From [Actinomadura] parvosata subsp. kistnae (GTDB taxonomy: Bacteria; Actinomycetota; Actinomycetes; Streptosporangiales; Streptosporangiaceae), in NCBI RefSeq assembly GCF_900323885.1, contig NZ_OOHJ01000022.1, positions 1,178,001 through 1,242,000 on the forward strand: a DNA stretch of 64,000 bases, read 5' to 3'. Below the pieces are notes generated by a model. That model was given only the letters and a program-made list of their open reading frames with translations, was not told where the DNA came from and made no database searches. This document shows, one piece after another, positions 51,857-60,488 of the stretch (positions within the stretch are counted from its first letter, which is position 1; each line of letters begins with the position of its first letter). Made by a program: the position numbers and the translations under genes.

Positions 51857-52765
51857 TTATTCGCACGGGTGTCCGGTGATTCGCGCCAGGGACCGCTCAA
51901 GCAGGTCGGGGGCGTCGTACGGCAGCCAGCACACCCGCGGGTCCCGGCGGAACCACGACTCCTGCCGCCGGGCGAACCGCCTGGTCAGCCTGACCGTCTC
52001 GGCCATGGCCTGCTCCTCGCTCCACTCCCCTTCGAGGAAGCGGATGACCTGCGCGTAGCCGAGCGCCCTGCTCGCCGTGCGCCCCTCGGCCAGCCCCTGC
52101 TCCAGCAGCGCGCGCACCTCGTCCACCAGGCCCGCCGCCCACATGCGCTCGACCCGCAGCTCGATCCTGGCGTCCAGCTCGGGCCTGGGCACCTCCAGCC
52201 CGATCTGGACGCTCGGGTAGACCGCGTCGTAGGAGGGCATCGTGGCCGAGAACGGGCGGCCCGACAGCTCGATCACCTCCAGCGCCCGCACGATGCGGCG
52301 GCCGTTGCTGGGCAGGATCGCCGCGGCGGCGGCCGGGTCGCGCTCGCGCAGCCGCTCGTACAGCGGGGCGGGGCCGCGCTCGGCCAGCTCGCCCTCCAGG
52401 CGGGCCCTGATCGCCGGCTCCGTGCCGGGGAACTCCAGCTCGTCGATGGCCGCCCGCACGTACAGGCCGCTGCCGCCGACGAGGACGGGCACGTCGACGG
52501 CGTCGATGACCGCCCTGGCCAGCTTCTGGTACTCGGCGACGCTGGCGGTGACCGTCACGTCCCAGACGTCGAGCAGGTGGTGCGGCACCCCGCGCCGCTC
52601 CTGCTCCGTCAGCTTGGCCGTGCCGATGTCCATGCCGCGGTAGAGCTGCATGGAGTCGGCGTTGACGCACTCGCCGCCCAGCCGGAGGGCGAGGTCGACG
52701 GCGAGATCGGACTTTCCTGCGGCCGTGGGGCCCACGACGGCGATGACTGGCTGCTGCTGACGCAC
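51857..52765 (-). CDS. miaA: tRNA dimethylallyltransferase
   Basis: Adds dimethylallyl to A37 of UNN-reading tRNAs; MiaB, encoded 5-7 kb away, then methylthiolates it. A 302-residue protein: P-loop VVGPTAAGKSDLAVDLA, NADSMQLYRGMDIGTAK, VPHHLLDVWDV, LVGGSGLYVRA, RRIVRALEV, and the C-terminal TRRFARRQESWFRRDPRV. GTG start. Between ogt (12 bp) and dapF (9 bp) in one operon. Confidence 0.97.
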   Translation of the reverse strand: MRQQQPVIAVVGPTAAGKSDLAVDLALRLGGECVNADSMQLYRGMDIGTAKLTEQERRGVPHHLLDVWDVTVTASVAEYQKLARAVIDAVDVPVLVGGSGLYVRAAIDELEFPGTEPAIRARLEGELAERGPAPLYERLRERDPAAAAAILPSNGRRIVRALEVIELSGRPFSATMPSYDAVYPSVQIGLEVPRPELDARIELRVERMWAAGLVDEVRALLEQGLAEGRTASRALGYAQVIRFLEGEWSEEQAMAETVRLTRRFARRQESWFRRDPRVCWLPYDAPDLLERSLARITGHPCE

Positions 52766-52777
52766 ACGACCAGTGTG

Positions 52778-53302
52778 CTAGAGATCGAGCAGCGTCGGCT
52801 GCAGATAGCCCTCATGGGTCAGCAGCCACCGCTTGGTCTCCACACCCGTGCCGCCGCTGAACCCGCCGAGCCCGCTGCCCGCGATCACCCGGTGGCACGG
52901 GACGAAGATCGGGATGGGGTTGGAGCCCATGATCGAGCCGATGCCGCGCGCGGGCACGCTGGAGCCGCTGAGCCTGGCCAGCTCGCCGTAGGTGACGGCC
53001 TTGCCGTACGGCACCCGGTGCAGGGCCTGGAGCACCCGCAGCCGCGATCCGGACATGAGCCGCCAGTCGATCGGCGTCTCGAACGCCTTCAGCTCGCCGG
53101 CGAAATAAGCGTTCAGCTCGGCGACCGCGAAGGCCGTACGATCCGCATCATGAACCTCAGCCAGGCCGAGACGTGGGGCCAGCCCGGCGCGGGACCCCCA
53201 TCCCGTCGCCACGAGGCCGGTCTCCGTGACGGCCAGCACGAACGTGCCCACAGGCGTGGGCACCTCGGCGAAGGCAACCGTGGCGGGCAGCGTGGTGGTC
53301 AT
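52778..53302 (-). CDS. ogt: Methylated-DNA-protein cysteine methyltransferase
   Basis: Suicidal repair of O6-alkylguanine. A 174-residue protein with the active-site PCHRVIAGSG and the DNA-binding VPYGKAVTYGELARLSG; AFVELNAYF-like upstream helix (FAVAELNAYFAGELKAF). The ATG at 53302 is preceded by GAGGACACG. The start codon faces the rnz start with one base between, so its promoter must lie inside rnz. First gene of ogt-miaA-dapF. Confidence 0.95.
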   Translation of the reverse strand: MTTTLPATVAFAEVPTPVGTFVLAVTETGLVATGWGSRAGLAPRLGLAEVHDADRTAFAVAELNAYFAGELKAFETPIDWRLMSGSRLRVLQALHRVPYGKAVTYGELARLSGSSVPARGIGSIMGSNPIPIFVPCHRVIAGSGLGGFSGGTGVETKRWLLTHEGYLQPTLLDL

Positions 53303-53303
53303 C

Positions 53304-54221
53304 GTGTCCTCACGTGAGCTCGTGGTGCTGGGCACGTCCAGCGCCGTTCCTACCCGACACCGTAACCACAACGGCTACCTCCTGCGCTGGGACGGTCAGG
53401 GCTTCCTGTTCGACCCGGGCGAGGGCACGCAGCGGCAGATGGTGCACGCGGGGCTGAGCGCCAACGACGTCCACTGGCTGTGCGTCACCCACTTCCACGG
53501 CGACCACTGCCTCGGCGTGCCGGGCGTCGTGCAGCGCATCGCCCGCGACAAGGTGCGCCACCCGGTGCGCGCGGTCTTCCCCGGCTCCGGCGAGACGTAC
53601 TGGCGGCGGCTGCGCCACGCCGCGGCGTTCGCCGACACGGACGTCATCGCCGAGCATCCCGTCTCCGGCGACCTGGCGGGCGTCGGGCCGCTGATCGCGC
53701 GCCGCCTGTCCCACCCGGTCGAGTCGTACGGCTACCGGGTCCAGGAGCCCGCCGGCCGCCGCATGCTGCCCGAGAAGCTGGCCGCGCACGGCATCCGCGG
53801 CCCCGAGGTCGGCGAGCTGCAACGCACGGGCTCCGTGCGCGGGGTCACGCTGGAGGAGTGCAGCGTGCCGCGGCCGGGCCAGAGCGTGGCGTTCGTCATG
53901 GACACGCGGCTGTGCGACGCCGTCTTCGAGCTGGCCTCCGGGGCGGACCTGCTGGTGATCGAGGCCACGTTCCTGTCCGCCGAGAGCGCGCTGGCCAAGG
54001 ACTACGGGCACCTGACGGCGTTCGAGGCGGGGCTGGTGGCGGCCGACGCGGGCGTGCGCCGCCTGGTGCTGACGCACTTCTCCGAACGGTACGGGTTCGG
54101 CGAGGAGCCGTCCTTCGTCGAGGAGGTGCGCCGCAGCTTCGCAGGAGAGGTCGTGCTGGCCCGCGACCTGATGCGGGTGCCGGTGCCGAAGCGTCAGGCC
54201 AGCCACGCCCCGGCGAGGTAG
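53304..54221 (+). CDS. rnz: Ribonuclease Z
   Basis: 3' processing endonuclease for tRNA precursors. A 305-residue metallo-beta-lactamase-fold protein: SSRELVVLGTSSAVPTRHRN, FDPGEGTQRQM, the zinc motif THFHGDHCLG, VMDTRLCD, HLTAFEAG and LTHFSERY. GTG 53304 is chosen because the family sequence begins there. The gene is divergent from ogt with one base between start codons and overlaps the convergent next gene by 28 bp. Confidence 0.95.
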   Translation: MSSRELVVLGTSSAVPTRHRNHNGYLLRWDGQGFLFDPGEGTQRQMVHAGLSANDVHWLCVTHFHGDHCLGVPGVVQRIARDKVRHPVRAVFPGSGETYWRRLRHAAAFADTDVIAEHPVSGDLAGVGPLIARRLSHPVESYGYRVQEPAGRRMLPEKLAAHGIRGPEVGELQRTGSVRGVTLEECSVPRPGQSVAFVMDTRLCDAVFELASGADLLVIEATFLSAESALAKDYGHLTAFEAGLVAADAGVRRLVLTHFSERYGFGEEPSFVEEVRRSFAGEVVLARDLMRVPVPKRQASHAPAR

Positions 54222-54847
54222 CCGACCCCGTACGGCGCCGCCGCCGCCAGCAGCCGTCCCCGGTAGGCGCGCCCGCCCGCCGCGCCGGCCAGCACCTGCA
54301 GCGCCGGCCGCCCGCTCACCCACAGCCGGTCCGCCTCCGCGGCGTCGAGCCCGGCCAGCGCCGCGGCGTCGCCGCCGCCGACCGCCTTCACGATCATCTC
54401 GTTGTACGGCCCCGCGGCCTCGTCGTGCTTGCCCGGCGCCCTGGGGCTCAGGCAGGCCGAGCCGTCGGCCATGACCAGCAGCGCCACCCGCTCGCCGCGC
54501 CCGCCCAGGCTCTCCCCGAGCGCCAGGCAGCCGGCGGTCGTCGCGTCGAAGGCCACCGCGTGCAGGCTCGCGGGCTCCTCGCCGGACAGGAGCAGGCGGG
54601 CGACGGTCAGCGACAGCGGCAGCACGGGCTCCCCCTGCCCCACCGTGCGGTCGAGGCCCCACGGACGCAGGGTGCCGGCCGCGCTCCCCTCGTACGAGCG
54701 GGTCGCCTCGGCGCCGCCCACCACGATCAGCGTGTCGGGACGGGCCTCGCGCACCGCGGCGATCGCGGAGCGGCAGGCGGAGCGCAGCTCGGGCATCCCG
54801 AGCACGACCAGCGGGGTCGATGGGCAGACGGCGGCGGCGACGAGCAC
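54194..54847 (-). CDS. Class III extradiol-dioxygenase-like protein
   Basis: A 217-residue protein starting MLVAAAVCPSTPLVVLGMPE with LIVVGGA, FDATTAGCLALGE, LLVMADGSACLSPRAPGKHD and YNEMIVKAV. This matches the subunit-B-like family of class III extradiol dioxygenases that recurs near dapF/miaA in actinomycetes. The usual metal-ligand His pair is not obvious, so catalytic activity is doubtful. Its 3' end overlaps rnz by 28 bp. Confidence 0.75.
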   Translation of the reverse strand: MLVAAAVCPSTPLVVLGMPELRSACRSAIAAVREARPDTLIVVGGAEATRSYEGSAAGTLRPWGLDRTVGQGEPVLPLSLTVARLLLSGEEPASLHAVAFDATTAGCLALGESLGGRGERVALLVMADGSACLSPRAPGKHDEAAGPYNEMIVKAVGGGDAAALAGLDAAEADRLWVSGRPALQVLAGAAGGRAYRGRLLAAAAPYGVGYLAGAWLA

Positions 54848-54882
54848 GAGCGCAAGCGTACGGGGCCGCCGGCCCGGGCAGC

Positions 54883-55626
54883 TCAGTAGGGGCTGCGCCC
54901 GTCGCGCACCTTGGCCAGCATGCCCCTGGTGAGCTCCTGGACGGCCTGGTGCAGCCCGCTGCCGAAGCTGATCCTGGCCACGCCGAGCCCGGCCAGCGCG
55001 GCCAGGCTCGGCGTCCGCGGCGAGAAGTACACGTTGACCGGCGCCCCCAGCTCGCCCACCAGCGCCCTGATCTCGTCCGCGTCGGCGAGCCCGATGGGGT
55101 ACACGCAGTCGGCGCCCGCCTCCAGGTAGCGCCGCCCGCGCGCGACGGCCTCCGCCCGGGAGGCGGGGCCGCGCAGGTAGAGGTCGATCCTGGCGTTGAT
55201 CACGAGCGCGTCGCCGGCGGCGGCGCGCACCTCCGCCAGGAACGCGGCCTGCTCCCCGGGGTCCACCATGTCGCCGCGGCCCGGCAGAGAGTCCTCCAGG
55301 TTGCAGCCCGCGGCGCCGGCCTCGGCCAGGCGTTCGACGAGCTCGGCGGGCTTGAGCCCGTAACCGCGCTCGATGTCGGCGGTGACGGGCACGCCCTCGG
55401 CGGCCCTGGCCACGCGGGCGACGGCGGTCATCATCTCGGCCACCGGGGTCCGCTCGCCGTCGTCGTAGCCGAGCGCGCGGGCGACGGCGGCGCTGCTGGT
55501 GGCCACGGCGGGGAAGCCCGCCTCGCGGACGGCGCGGGCGGAGGCGGCGTCCCAGACGTTGGGCAGGACCAGCGGGGTGCCGGGGACGTGCAGCGCGCGC
55601 AGGGCGTTCGCGTCGTCAGTGGTCAT
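54883..55626 (-). CDS. Isocitrate lyase/PEP mutase-family protein
   Basis: A 247-residue TIM-barrel enzyme: LVLPNVWDAASARAVREAGF, TADIERGYG, GCNLEDSLPG (metal site), VINARIDLYL and ISFGSGLHQA. Members cleave or rearrange C-C or C-P bonds of 2-hydroxy acids; the actual substrate is unknown. It lies just upstream of the extradiol-like gene on the same strand, 35 bp away. Confidence 0.88.
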   Translation of the reverse strand: MTTDDANALRALHVPGTPLVLPNVWDAASARAVREAGFPAVATSSAAVARALGYDDGERTPVAEMMTAVARVARAAEGVPVTADIERGYGLKPAELVERLAEAGAAGCNLEDSLPGRGDMVDPGEQAAFLAEVRAAAGDALVINARIDLYLRGPASRAEAVARGRRYLEAGADCVYPIGLADADEIRALVGELGAPVNVYFSPRTPSLAALAGLGVARISFGSGLHQAVQELTRGMLAKVRDGRSPY

Positions 55627-55701
55627 GCCCTCGACCCTAGGAGCCGGAAGTGGCCTTCCTGAAGAGCCACTCCCGCCCGTGAACGGCGAGCCACTTCGGG
55701 G

Positions 55702-56298
55702 CTAGCAGCCGCTCTTGGAGCACTGGCCGGCGACCTCGCCGGCAGGGCCGTTGGCGGGGGTGTCGGCGTCGGAGCTGCCGGAGCTGCCGGAGGACTGGGG
55801 CGCCTTGGTGGGCGAGGTGGTGGCGGGCTTCTTGCCGGTGCCGTTGTTCACCGGAGAGCCGGTGCCCGTCGATCCCGTGTCGGCGGTGCCGCCGGTGCCG
55901 CCGGTGCCGGGGTCGGCGACGTCGCCCATGCTGCCGTCCTCGGGGGGATCGGTGTTGAGGTCGGCGTCCTCGGGGGCGTCGGTGGTGACGTCGCCCATCG
56001 TGGCGTCGTCGCCGCCCAGGTCGTCGGTGCCGTCGTCGGTGCCGCCGTCGGTGCCGCCGTCGGCGCTCTGCGTGGCCGCCGGGCGGCCGCCGCCGCTCTG
56101 CTGCGCGGCTTCGCCGGAGCCGCCGGCCAGCAGGTAGCCGGCGCCGCCCGCGGCGAGCACGGCGACGAGCGCGGACGCGGCGATGATGAGCGGTTTCTGG
56201 TTCGGGGTTTTTCTCTTGCGGCTGTTTCTCGGTGCCTGGCGGGTGTCTCCTGGCCCGGACAGGATCTCCTGACGATCCGGCGCGTTCGGATCATGCAT
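55702..56298 (-). CDS. Membrane-anchored low-complexity secreted protein
   Basis: A 198-residue protein from ATG 56298 (AGGGAG upstream). Cytoplasmic basic N-terminus (RNSRKRKTPNQKP), one TM helix (LIIAASALVAVLAAGGAGYL), then Gly/Thr/Asp/Ser-rich low complexity (GGTDGGTDDGTDDLGGDD, GTGGTGGTADTGSTGTG). It ends with VAGQCSKSGC, where two Cys could form a small disulfide loop. Function unknown. Divergent from the next gene. Confidence 0.65.
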   Translation of the reverse strand: MHDPNAPDRQEILSGPGDTRQAPRNSRKRKTPNQKPLIIAASALVAVLAAGGAGYLLAGGSGEAAQQSGGGRPAATQSADGGTDGGTDDGTDDLGGDDATMGDVTTDAPEDADLNTDPPEDGSMGDVADPGTGGTGGTADTGSTGTGSPVNNGTGKKPATTSPTKAPQSSGSSGSSDADTPANGPAGEVAGQCSKSGC

Positions 56299-56412
56299 GG
56301 GGTACGGCTCCCTGCGGTCGTATCGGGGAAAGCTTCGCCGACTTCGGGGGTGATGGACCACACTAGCCGCAACGACTGAATGCTCGCACACCAATCACAG
56401 AGGAATCACGAC

Positions 56413-57102
56413 TTGTCCCCCCTTAGATCCATTTCCCCAGGTAGCCGCCTGCCGATCGGTCCCCTGGCCGGAGCCGTGGGGGTGCTCGCCACGGCCGGTC
56501 TCGGAATTTTCCTGGCATTCAGTAACGCGCCGGATGCCACCCCGCAAAGACGCGGCGAATTCGATCAGGAAACCCCGCTTTCCCCAAGATCGAATAAGCC
56601 GCTTTCACCACTCTCGGCACCGGAAGTGACACAAACAGCGACGATCGACCGGCACAAGGGAGCCGCTTCTCATGGACCGCTCCATTTCCCGTCCGCCCAG
56701 CCTGCCGGCATGACGCTGGGCCCTTTGTCGCCGCCCTGGATCGAGACCGTGCCGCCGTGGACCGCGACGATCTCCCCGCTGCCGATCCTGCCGCCGCTGG
56801 AGGACGCCGTCCCGTCGGTGACCTCCGGCCCGCGCGCCGACCGCCCCGCACGCCCTCCCCGAGCCCCCGGGCACCGGGGACGCCGCAGGCGCCCCGTGAC
56901 CCCTCCTCGCGACCGGCCGCACAGCTCCCCCACGCCGCAGGCCCCGCCGACGACCCGAGAACCGGCACCCGCCCCGCCGACGACCCGAGAACCGGCACCC
57001 GCCCCACCACCGCGCGGGCGCGGCCTGCCGAACCCCTGCGCCACGATGCACGACTTCCGCCGCGCCGCCTGCGACCGGATGCTGAGCCGCCTCACCCGCT
57101 GA
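56413..57102 (+). CDS. Proline-rich membrane-anchored hypothetical protein
   Basis: About 229 residues from TTG 56413, chosen because AGAGGA lies 8 bp upstream; ATG 56380 in frame lacks an RBS. N-terminal TM or signal segment (LAGAVGVLATAGLGIFLAFS), then a Pro/Thr/Ser/Arg-rich extracytoplasmic region with a decapeptide repeated twice (PPTTREPAPA). A short Cys-containing end reads LPNPCATMHDFRRAACDRML. Not recognised; the terminal Cys pair could form a disulfide. The pairing with the divergent low-complexity protein suggests related surface roles (inference). Confidence 0.55.
   Translation: MSPLRSISPGSRLPIGPLAGAVGVLATAGLGIFLAFSNAPDATPQRRGEFDQETPLSPRSNKPLSPLSAPEVTQTATIDRHKGAASHGPLHFPSAQPAGMTLGPLSPPWIETVPPWTATISPLPILPPLEDAVPSVTSGPRADRPARPPRAPGHRGRRRRPVTPPRDRPHSSPTPQAPPTTREPAPAPPTTREPAPAPPPRGRGLPNPCATMHDFRRAACDRMLSRLTR
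56941..57000 (+). repeat. 30-bp tandem repeat, two identical copies
   Basis: The 30 bases at 56941-56970 recur exactly at 56971-57000, encoding PPTTREPAPA twice inside the proline-rich protein. Confidence 0.9.
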
Positions 57103-57111
57103 CAAACACGA

Positions 57112-57142
57112 CCGCCCTCACCCCGTACCGGGGCGAGGGCGG
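57112..57142. terminator. Bidirectional hairpin between convergent genes
   Basis: CCGCCCTC-A-CCCCG, loop TAC, CGGGG-C-GAGGGCGG: a 13-bp stem interrupted by one A/C mismatch. It lies 9 bp after the proline-rich protein stop and 17 bp after the miaB stop, so it can serve both. Confidence 0.85.
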
Positions 57143-57159
57143 GCTTCAGCGGCAGGTGG

Positions 57160-58656
57160 TCAGTGCGCCGAGCAGCCTCCGGTGGCCGCGGGCAGCGGCG
57201 CCGGGCGGCCGATCGTGGGCATGCCCAGCAGGACTCCCGGCGCCGGCGAGGACGCGGTGCCCTGGCGGGCCTCCCAGGCGTCGCCCGCGCGGGTGCGGCG
57301 CACCCCGAGGACGGCCCCGTCGGCCACCAGGTGGTGCGGCGCCGCGTACGTGACCTCGACCGTCACCATGTCACCGGGACGCGGCGTCTCCGAGCCCACC
57401 GCGAAGTGCACGAGCCGGTTGTCGGGGGCGCGGCCGGACAGCCGGTGCGTGGCGTCGTCCTTGCGGCCCTCACCCTCGGCCACCAGCACTTCGAGCGTCC
57501 GCCCGACCTGCTTCTTGTTCTCCTCCCACGAGATCTCCTCCTGGAGGGCCACGAGCCGCTCGTAGCGCTCCTGCACGACCTCCTTGGGCACCTGGTCCGG
57601 CATGGTGGCCGCCGGGGTGCCGGGGCGGATGGAGTACTGGAAGGTGAAGGCGTTGGCGAAGCGGCTCTGGCGCACGACGTCGAGGGTGGCCTGGAAGTCC
57701 TCCTCCGTCTCGCCGGGGAAGCCGACGATGATGTCGGTGGAGATGGCCGCGTCGGGCATCGCCGCGCGGACGCGCTCGATGATGCCGAGGTAACGCTCGG
57801 CCCGGTAGGAGCGGCGCATGGCCTTCAGCACCCGGTCGGAGCCCGACTGCAGCGGCATGTGCAGCTGGTGCATCACATTGGGCGTCTCGGCCATGGCGGC
57901 GATCACGTCGTCGGTGAAGGCCGCCGGGTGCGGCGAGGTGAAGCGGACCCGCTCGAGGCCGTCGATGTCGCCGCAGGCCCGCAGCAGCTTGCCGAACGCG
58001 AGCCGGTCGCCGAACTCGACGCCGTAGGTGTTGACGTTCTGGCCGAGGAGGGTGACCTCCAGCGCCCCCTGCTCCACGAGCGTGCGGACCTCGGCGAGGA
58101 TGTCGCCGGGCCGCCGGTCCTTCTCCTTGCCGCGCAGGGAGGGGACGATGCAGAACGTGCAGGTGTTGTTGCAGCCGACGGAGATCGACACCCAGGCGGC
58201 GTAGGCGGACTCGCGCTTGGTCGGCAGCGTCGAGGGGAAGACCTCGAGCGACTCCTTCAGCTCGACCTGCGCCTCGCCCTCGACGCGGGCCCGCTCCAGC
58301 AGCACCGGCAGCGAGCCGATGTTGTGGGTGCCGAACACGACGTCGACCCACGGGGCCTTGCGGACGATCTCGCCCTGGTCCTTCTGCGCCAGGCAGCCGC
58401 CGACGGCGATCTGCATGCGCGGGTTGCGCGTCTTGGCCGGGCGGAGGTGGCCGAGGTTGCCGTAGAGGCGGTTGTCGGCGTTCTCCCGCACGGCGCACGT
58501 GTTGAACACGACCACGTCGGCCGTCTCGCCGTCGGGGGCGGGCACGTAGCCGGCGTCCTCCAGCAGGCCTGACAGGCGCTCGGAGTCGTGGACGTTCATC
58601 TGGCACCCGTATGTGCGCACTTCGTATGTGCGGGCGCCCTCCTGGGTCACAGTCAT
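57160..58656 (-). CDS. miaB: tRNA-2-methylthio-N6-dimethylallyladenosine synthase
   Basis: Radical SAM methylthiotransferase acting on i6A37 tRNA made by MiaA. A 498-residue protein from ATG 58656. The N-terminal UPF0004 domain has its three Cys (TYGCQMN, FNTCAV, VGGCLAQ). The radical SAM cluster is CNNTCTFC. FTSPHP, GFPGETEEDF and a C-terminal TRAM domain (LVAEGEGRKDD to MVTVEVTYAAPHHLVADG) are present, plus an extra tail ending GGCSAH. Monocistronic by context. Confidence 0.97.
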   Translation of the reverse strand: MTVTQEGARTYEVRTYGCQMNVHDSERLSGLLEDAGYVPAPDGETADVVVFNTCAVRENADNRLYGNLGHLRPAKTRNPRMQIAVGGCLAQKDQGEIVRKAPWVDVVFGTHNIGSLPVLLERARVEGEAQVELKESLEVFPSTLPTKRESAYAAWVSISVGCNNTCTFCIVPSLRGKEKDRRPGDILAEVRTLVEQGALEVTLLGQNVNTYGVEFGDRLAFGKLLRACGDIDGLERVRFTSPHPAAFTDDVIAAMAETPNVMHQLHMPLQSGSDRVLKAMRRSYRAERYLGIIERVRAAMPDAAISTDIIVGFPGETEEDFQATLDVVRQSRFANAFTFQYSIRPGTPAATMPDQVPKEVVQERYERLVALQEEISWEENKKQVGRTLEVLVAEGEGRKDDATHRLSGRAPDNRLVHFAVGSETPRPGDMVTVEVTYAAPHHLVADGAVLGVRRTRAGDAWEARQGTASSPAPGVLLGMPTIGRPAPLPAATGGCSAH

Positions 58657-58793
58657 GGCACGTTCAAGGGTAGTCGTTGTGCGGCTCGCAAAGGCCCGTG
58701 TGGATCTAAAAGGCCAGCTTGACGGCATGATGTGATCGGATCGGTACCGCTCGGTTAGTGCACAGCGTTCTAATGCCCTCTACGTTTTACTCC

Positions 58794-59549
58794 ATGACGG
58801 AGAACGGCGACGCCACTCCACTGGTCCAGTTGGAGAACGTCAACAAGCACTTCGGGGCGCTGCACGTCCTGAAGAACATCAACTTGACCGTCTCTCGTGG
58901 CGAGGTACTGGTCGTCATCGGCCCGTCCGGCGGCGGTAAGAGCACGCTCTGCCGCACGATCAACCGGCTGGAGACGATCAGCGACGGCAAGATCATATTT
59001 GACGGCCAGGTGCTGCCCGAGGAGGGCAAGGCGCTGGCCAGGCTGCGTTCCGAAGTCGGCATGGTCTTCCAGTCGTTCAACCTGTTCGCCCACAAGACCA
59101 TCCGCGAGAACGTCACGCTCGGCCCGGTCAAGGTCCGCGGCGTCGCCAAGGACGCCGCCGACAAGCGGGCGATGGAGCTGCTGGAGCGGGTGGGCATCGC
59201 GGCGCAGGCGGACAAGTACCCGGCGCAGCTCTCCGGCGGTCAGCAGCAGCGGGTCGCGATCGCCAGGGCGCTGGCGATGGACCCGAAGATGATCCTGTTC
59301 GACGAGCCGACCTCCGCACTGGACCCCGAGATGGTGCAGGAGGTGCTCGACGTGATGGTCGGGCTGGCGCGTGACGGCATGACGATGATGGTCGTCACGC
59401 ACGAGATGGGGTTCGCCCGCCGCGCCGCCAACCGGGTGGTGTTCATGGCGGACGGGCAGATCGTCGAGGAGAACACCCCCGACGAGTTCTTCACCAACGC
59501 GCAGACGGACCGTGCGCGCGACTTCCTTTCGAAGATCCTCACGCACTGA
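58794..59549 (+). CDS. gluA: Glutamate ABC transporter ATPase
   Basis: A 251-residue polar amino-acid importer ATPase: Walker A GPSGGGKST, Q-loop MVFQSFNLF, signature LSGGQQQRVAIARALAMDPK, Walker B ILFDEPTSALDPE, H-loop VVTHEMGFA. The ATG at 58794 is taken over in-frame starts at 58758 and 58773 as the family begins near VQLENVNKHFG; no RBS is obvious for any of them. First gene of gluABCD. Confidence 0.94.
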   Translation: MTENGDATPLVQLENVNKHFGALHVLKNINLTVSRGEVLVVIGPSGGGKSTLCRTINRLETISDGKIIFDGQVLPEEGKALARLRSEVGMVFQSFNLFAHKTIRENVTLGPVKVRGVAKDAADKRAMELLERVGIAAQADKYPAQLSGGQQQRVAIARALAMDPKMILFDEPTSALDPEMVQEVLDVMVGLARDGMTMMVVTHEMGFARRAANRVVFMADGQIVEENTPDEFFTNAQTDRARDFLSKILTH

Positions 59550-59569
59550 GAGTTATGAGGCAGGTACAC

Positions 59570-60430
59570 ATGCACATGCGTCGAACGGGAGCGGTGCTCT
59601 CCATCGCGGCGATGGCCGCGGGCCTGGCCGCTTGTGGCGGTGGGGAGCAGACGTACGCCACCGTGGCGGACAAGATCACGGGTGGTGGCACGGTCGTGGT
59701 CGGCACCAAGTGGGACCAGCCGAGTCTTGGCCTGAAGATGGGCAACGAGCCCGAGGGCTTCGATGTCGACGTGGCCAAGGCCGTGCTGAAGGAAGTGAAC
59801 GGCGGCAAGGATGTGAAGATCGAGTGGAAGGAGTCGGCCTCCTCCAACCGTGAGCCGTTCCTCCAGAACGGCACGGTCGACATCGTCTTCGCCACCTACT
59901 CCATCACCGAGGAGCGCAAGGGCAAGGTCACCTTCGGTGGCCCGTATGTCATCGCGCACCAGGACGTCATGGTCCGCAAGGACGACACCTCGATCAACTC
60001 GCCGCAAGACCTCAAGGGCAAGAAGATCTGCAAGGCGTCCGGCTCCAACTCCTACAAGCGCATCACCGACCCGCCGCCGGACGGTCAGCTCGACATCGAC
60101 GCCACCACCGTCGACGCGGCCAACTACTCCGAGTGCGTGCAGAAGCTGACGGGCAGCAACCTCGACGCGGTCACCACCGACGACCTGATCCTGGCGGGCT
60201 TCGCCAAGCAGGCCGGCGGCAACTTCAAGGTGCTGGGCCAGGGCTTCACGGACGAGAAGTACGGCATCGGCCTGAAGAAGGGCGACAAGAAGACCTGCGA
60301 GGCCGTCAACAAGGCGGTCGCGACGCTGTGGAGCAACGGCACGATGAAGACGCTGCTGGACAAGTGGTTCGGCGGCATCCAGGGCCTGAAGCTGTCCGAG
60401 ACGGCGCCGCCGGCCGAGGGTTGCGCCTGA
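59570..60430 (+). CDS. gluB: Glutamate-binding lipoprotein
   Basis: A 286-residue extracytoplasmic solute-binding protein from ATG 59570, chosen because GAGGCAGG ends 5 bp upstream (ATG 59555 is an alternative). Lipobox MAAGLAACGG. SBP family 3 features: VVVGTKWDQPSLGLKMGNEP, GFDVDVAKAVL, FATYSITEERKGKVTFGGPY, KICKASGSNSYKRI. Paralogous to the protein at 62169. An inter-cistronic hairpin follows. Confidence 0.94.
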   Translation: MHMRRTGAVLSIAAMAAGLAACGGGEQTYATVADKITGGGTVVVGTKWDQPSLGLKMGNEPEGFDVDVAKAVLKEVNGGKDVKIEWKESASSNREPFLQNGTVDIVFATYSITEERKGKVTFGGPYVIAHQDVMVRKDDTSINSPQDLKGKKICKASGSNSYKRITDPPPDGQLDIDATTVDAANYSECVQKLTGSNLDAVTTDDLILAGFAKQAGGNFKVLGQGFTDEKYGIGLKKGDKKTCEAVNKAVATLWSNGTMKTLLDKWFGGIQGLKLSETAPPAEGCA

Positions 60431-60442
60431 TCACGTCGGTGA

Positions 60443-60466
60443 CGGCGGCCGGTGACCCGGCCGCCG
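60443..60466 (+). promoter_or_regulatory. Stable hairpin between gluB and gluC
   Basis: CGGCGGCCGG, loop TGAC, CCGGCCGCCG: a perfect 10-bp GC stem starting 13 bp after the gluB stop. In binding-protein operons such hairpins protect upstream mRNA or partially terminate, giving more binding protein than permease (known pattern; its action here is inferred). Confidence 0.75.
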
Positions 60467-60488
60467 CTCGCCCCTGCGGTGGAGCACG

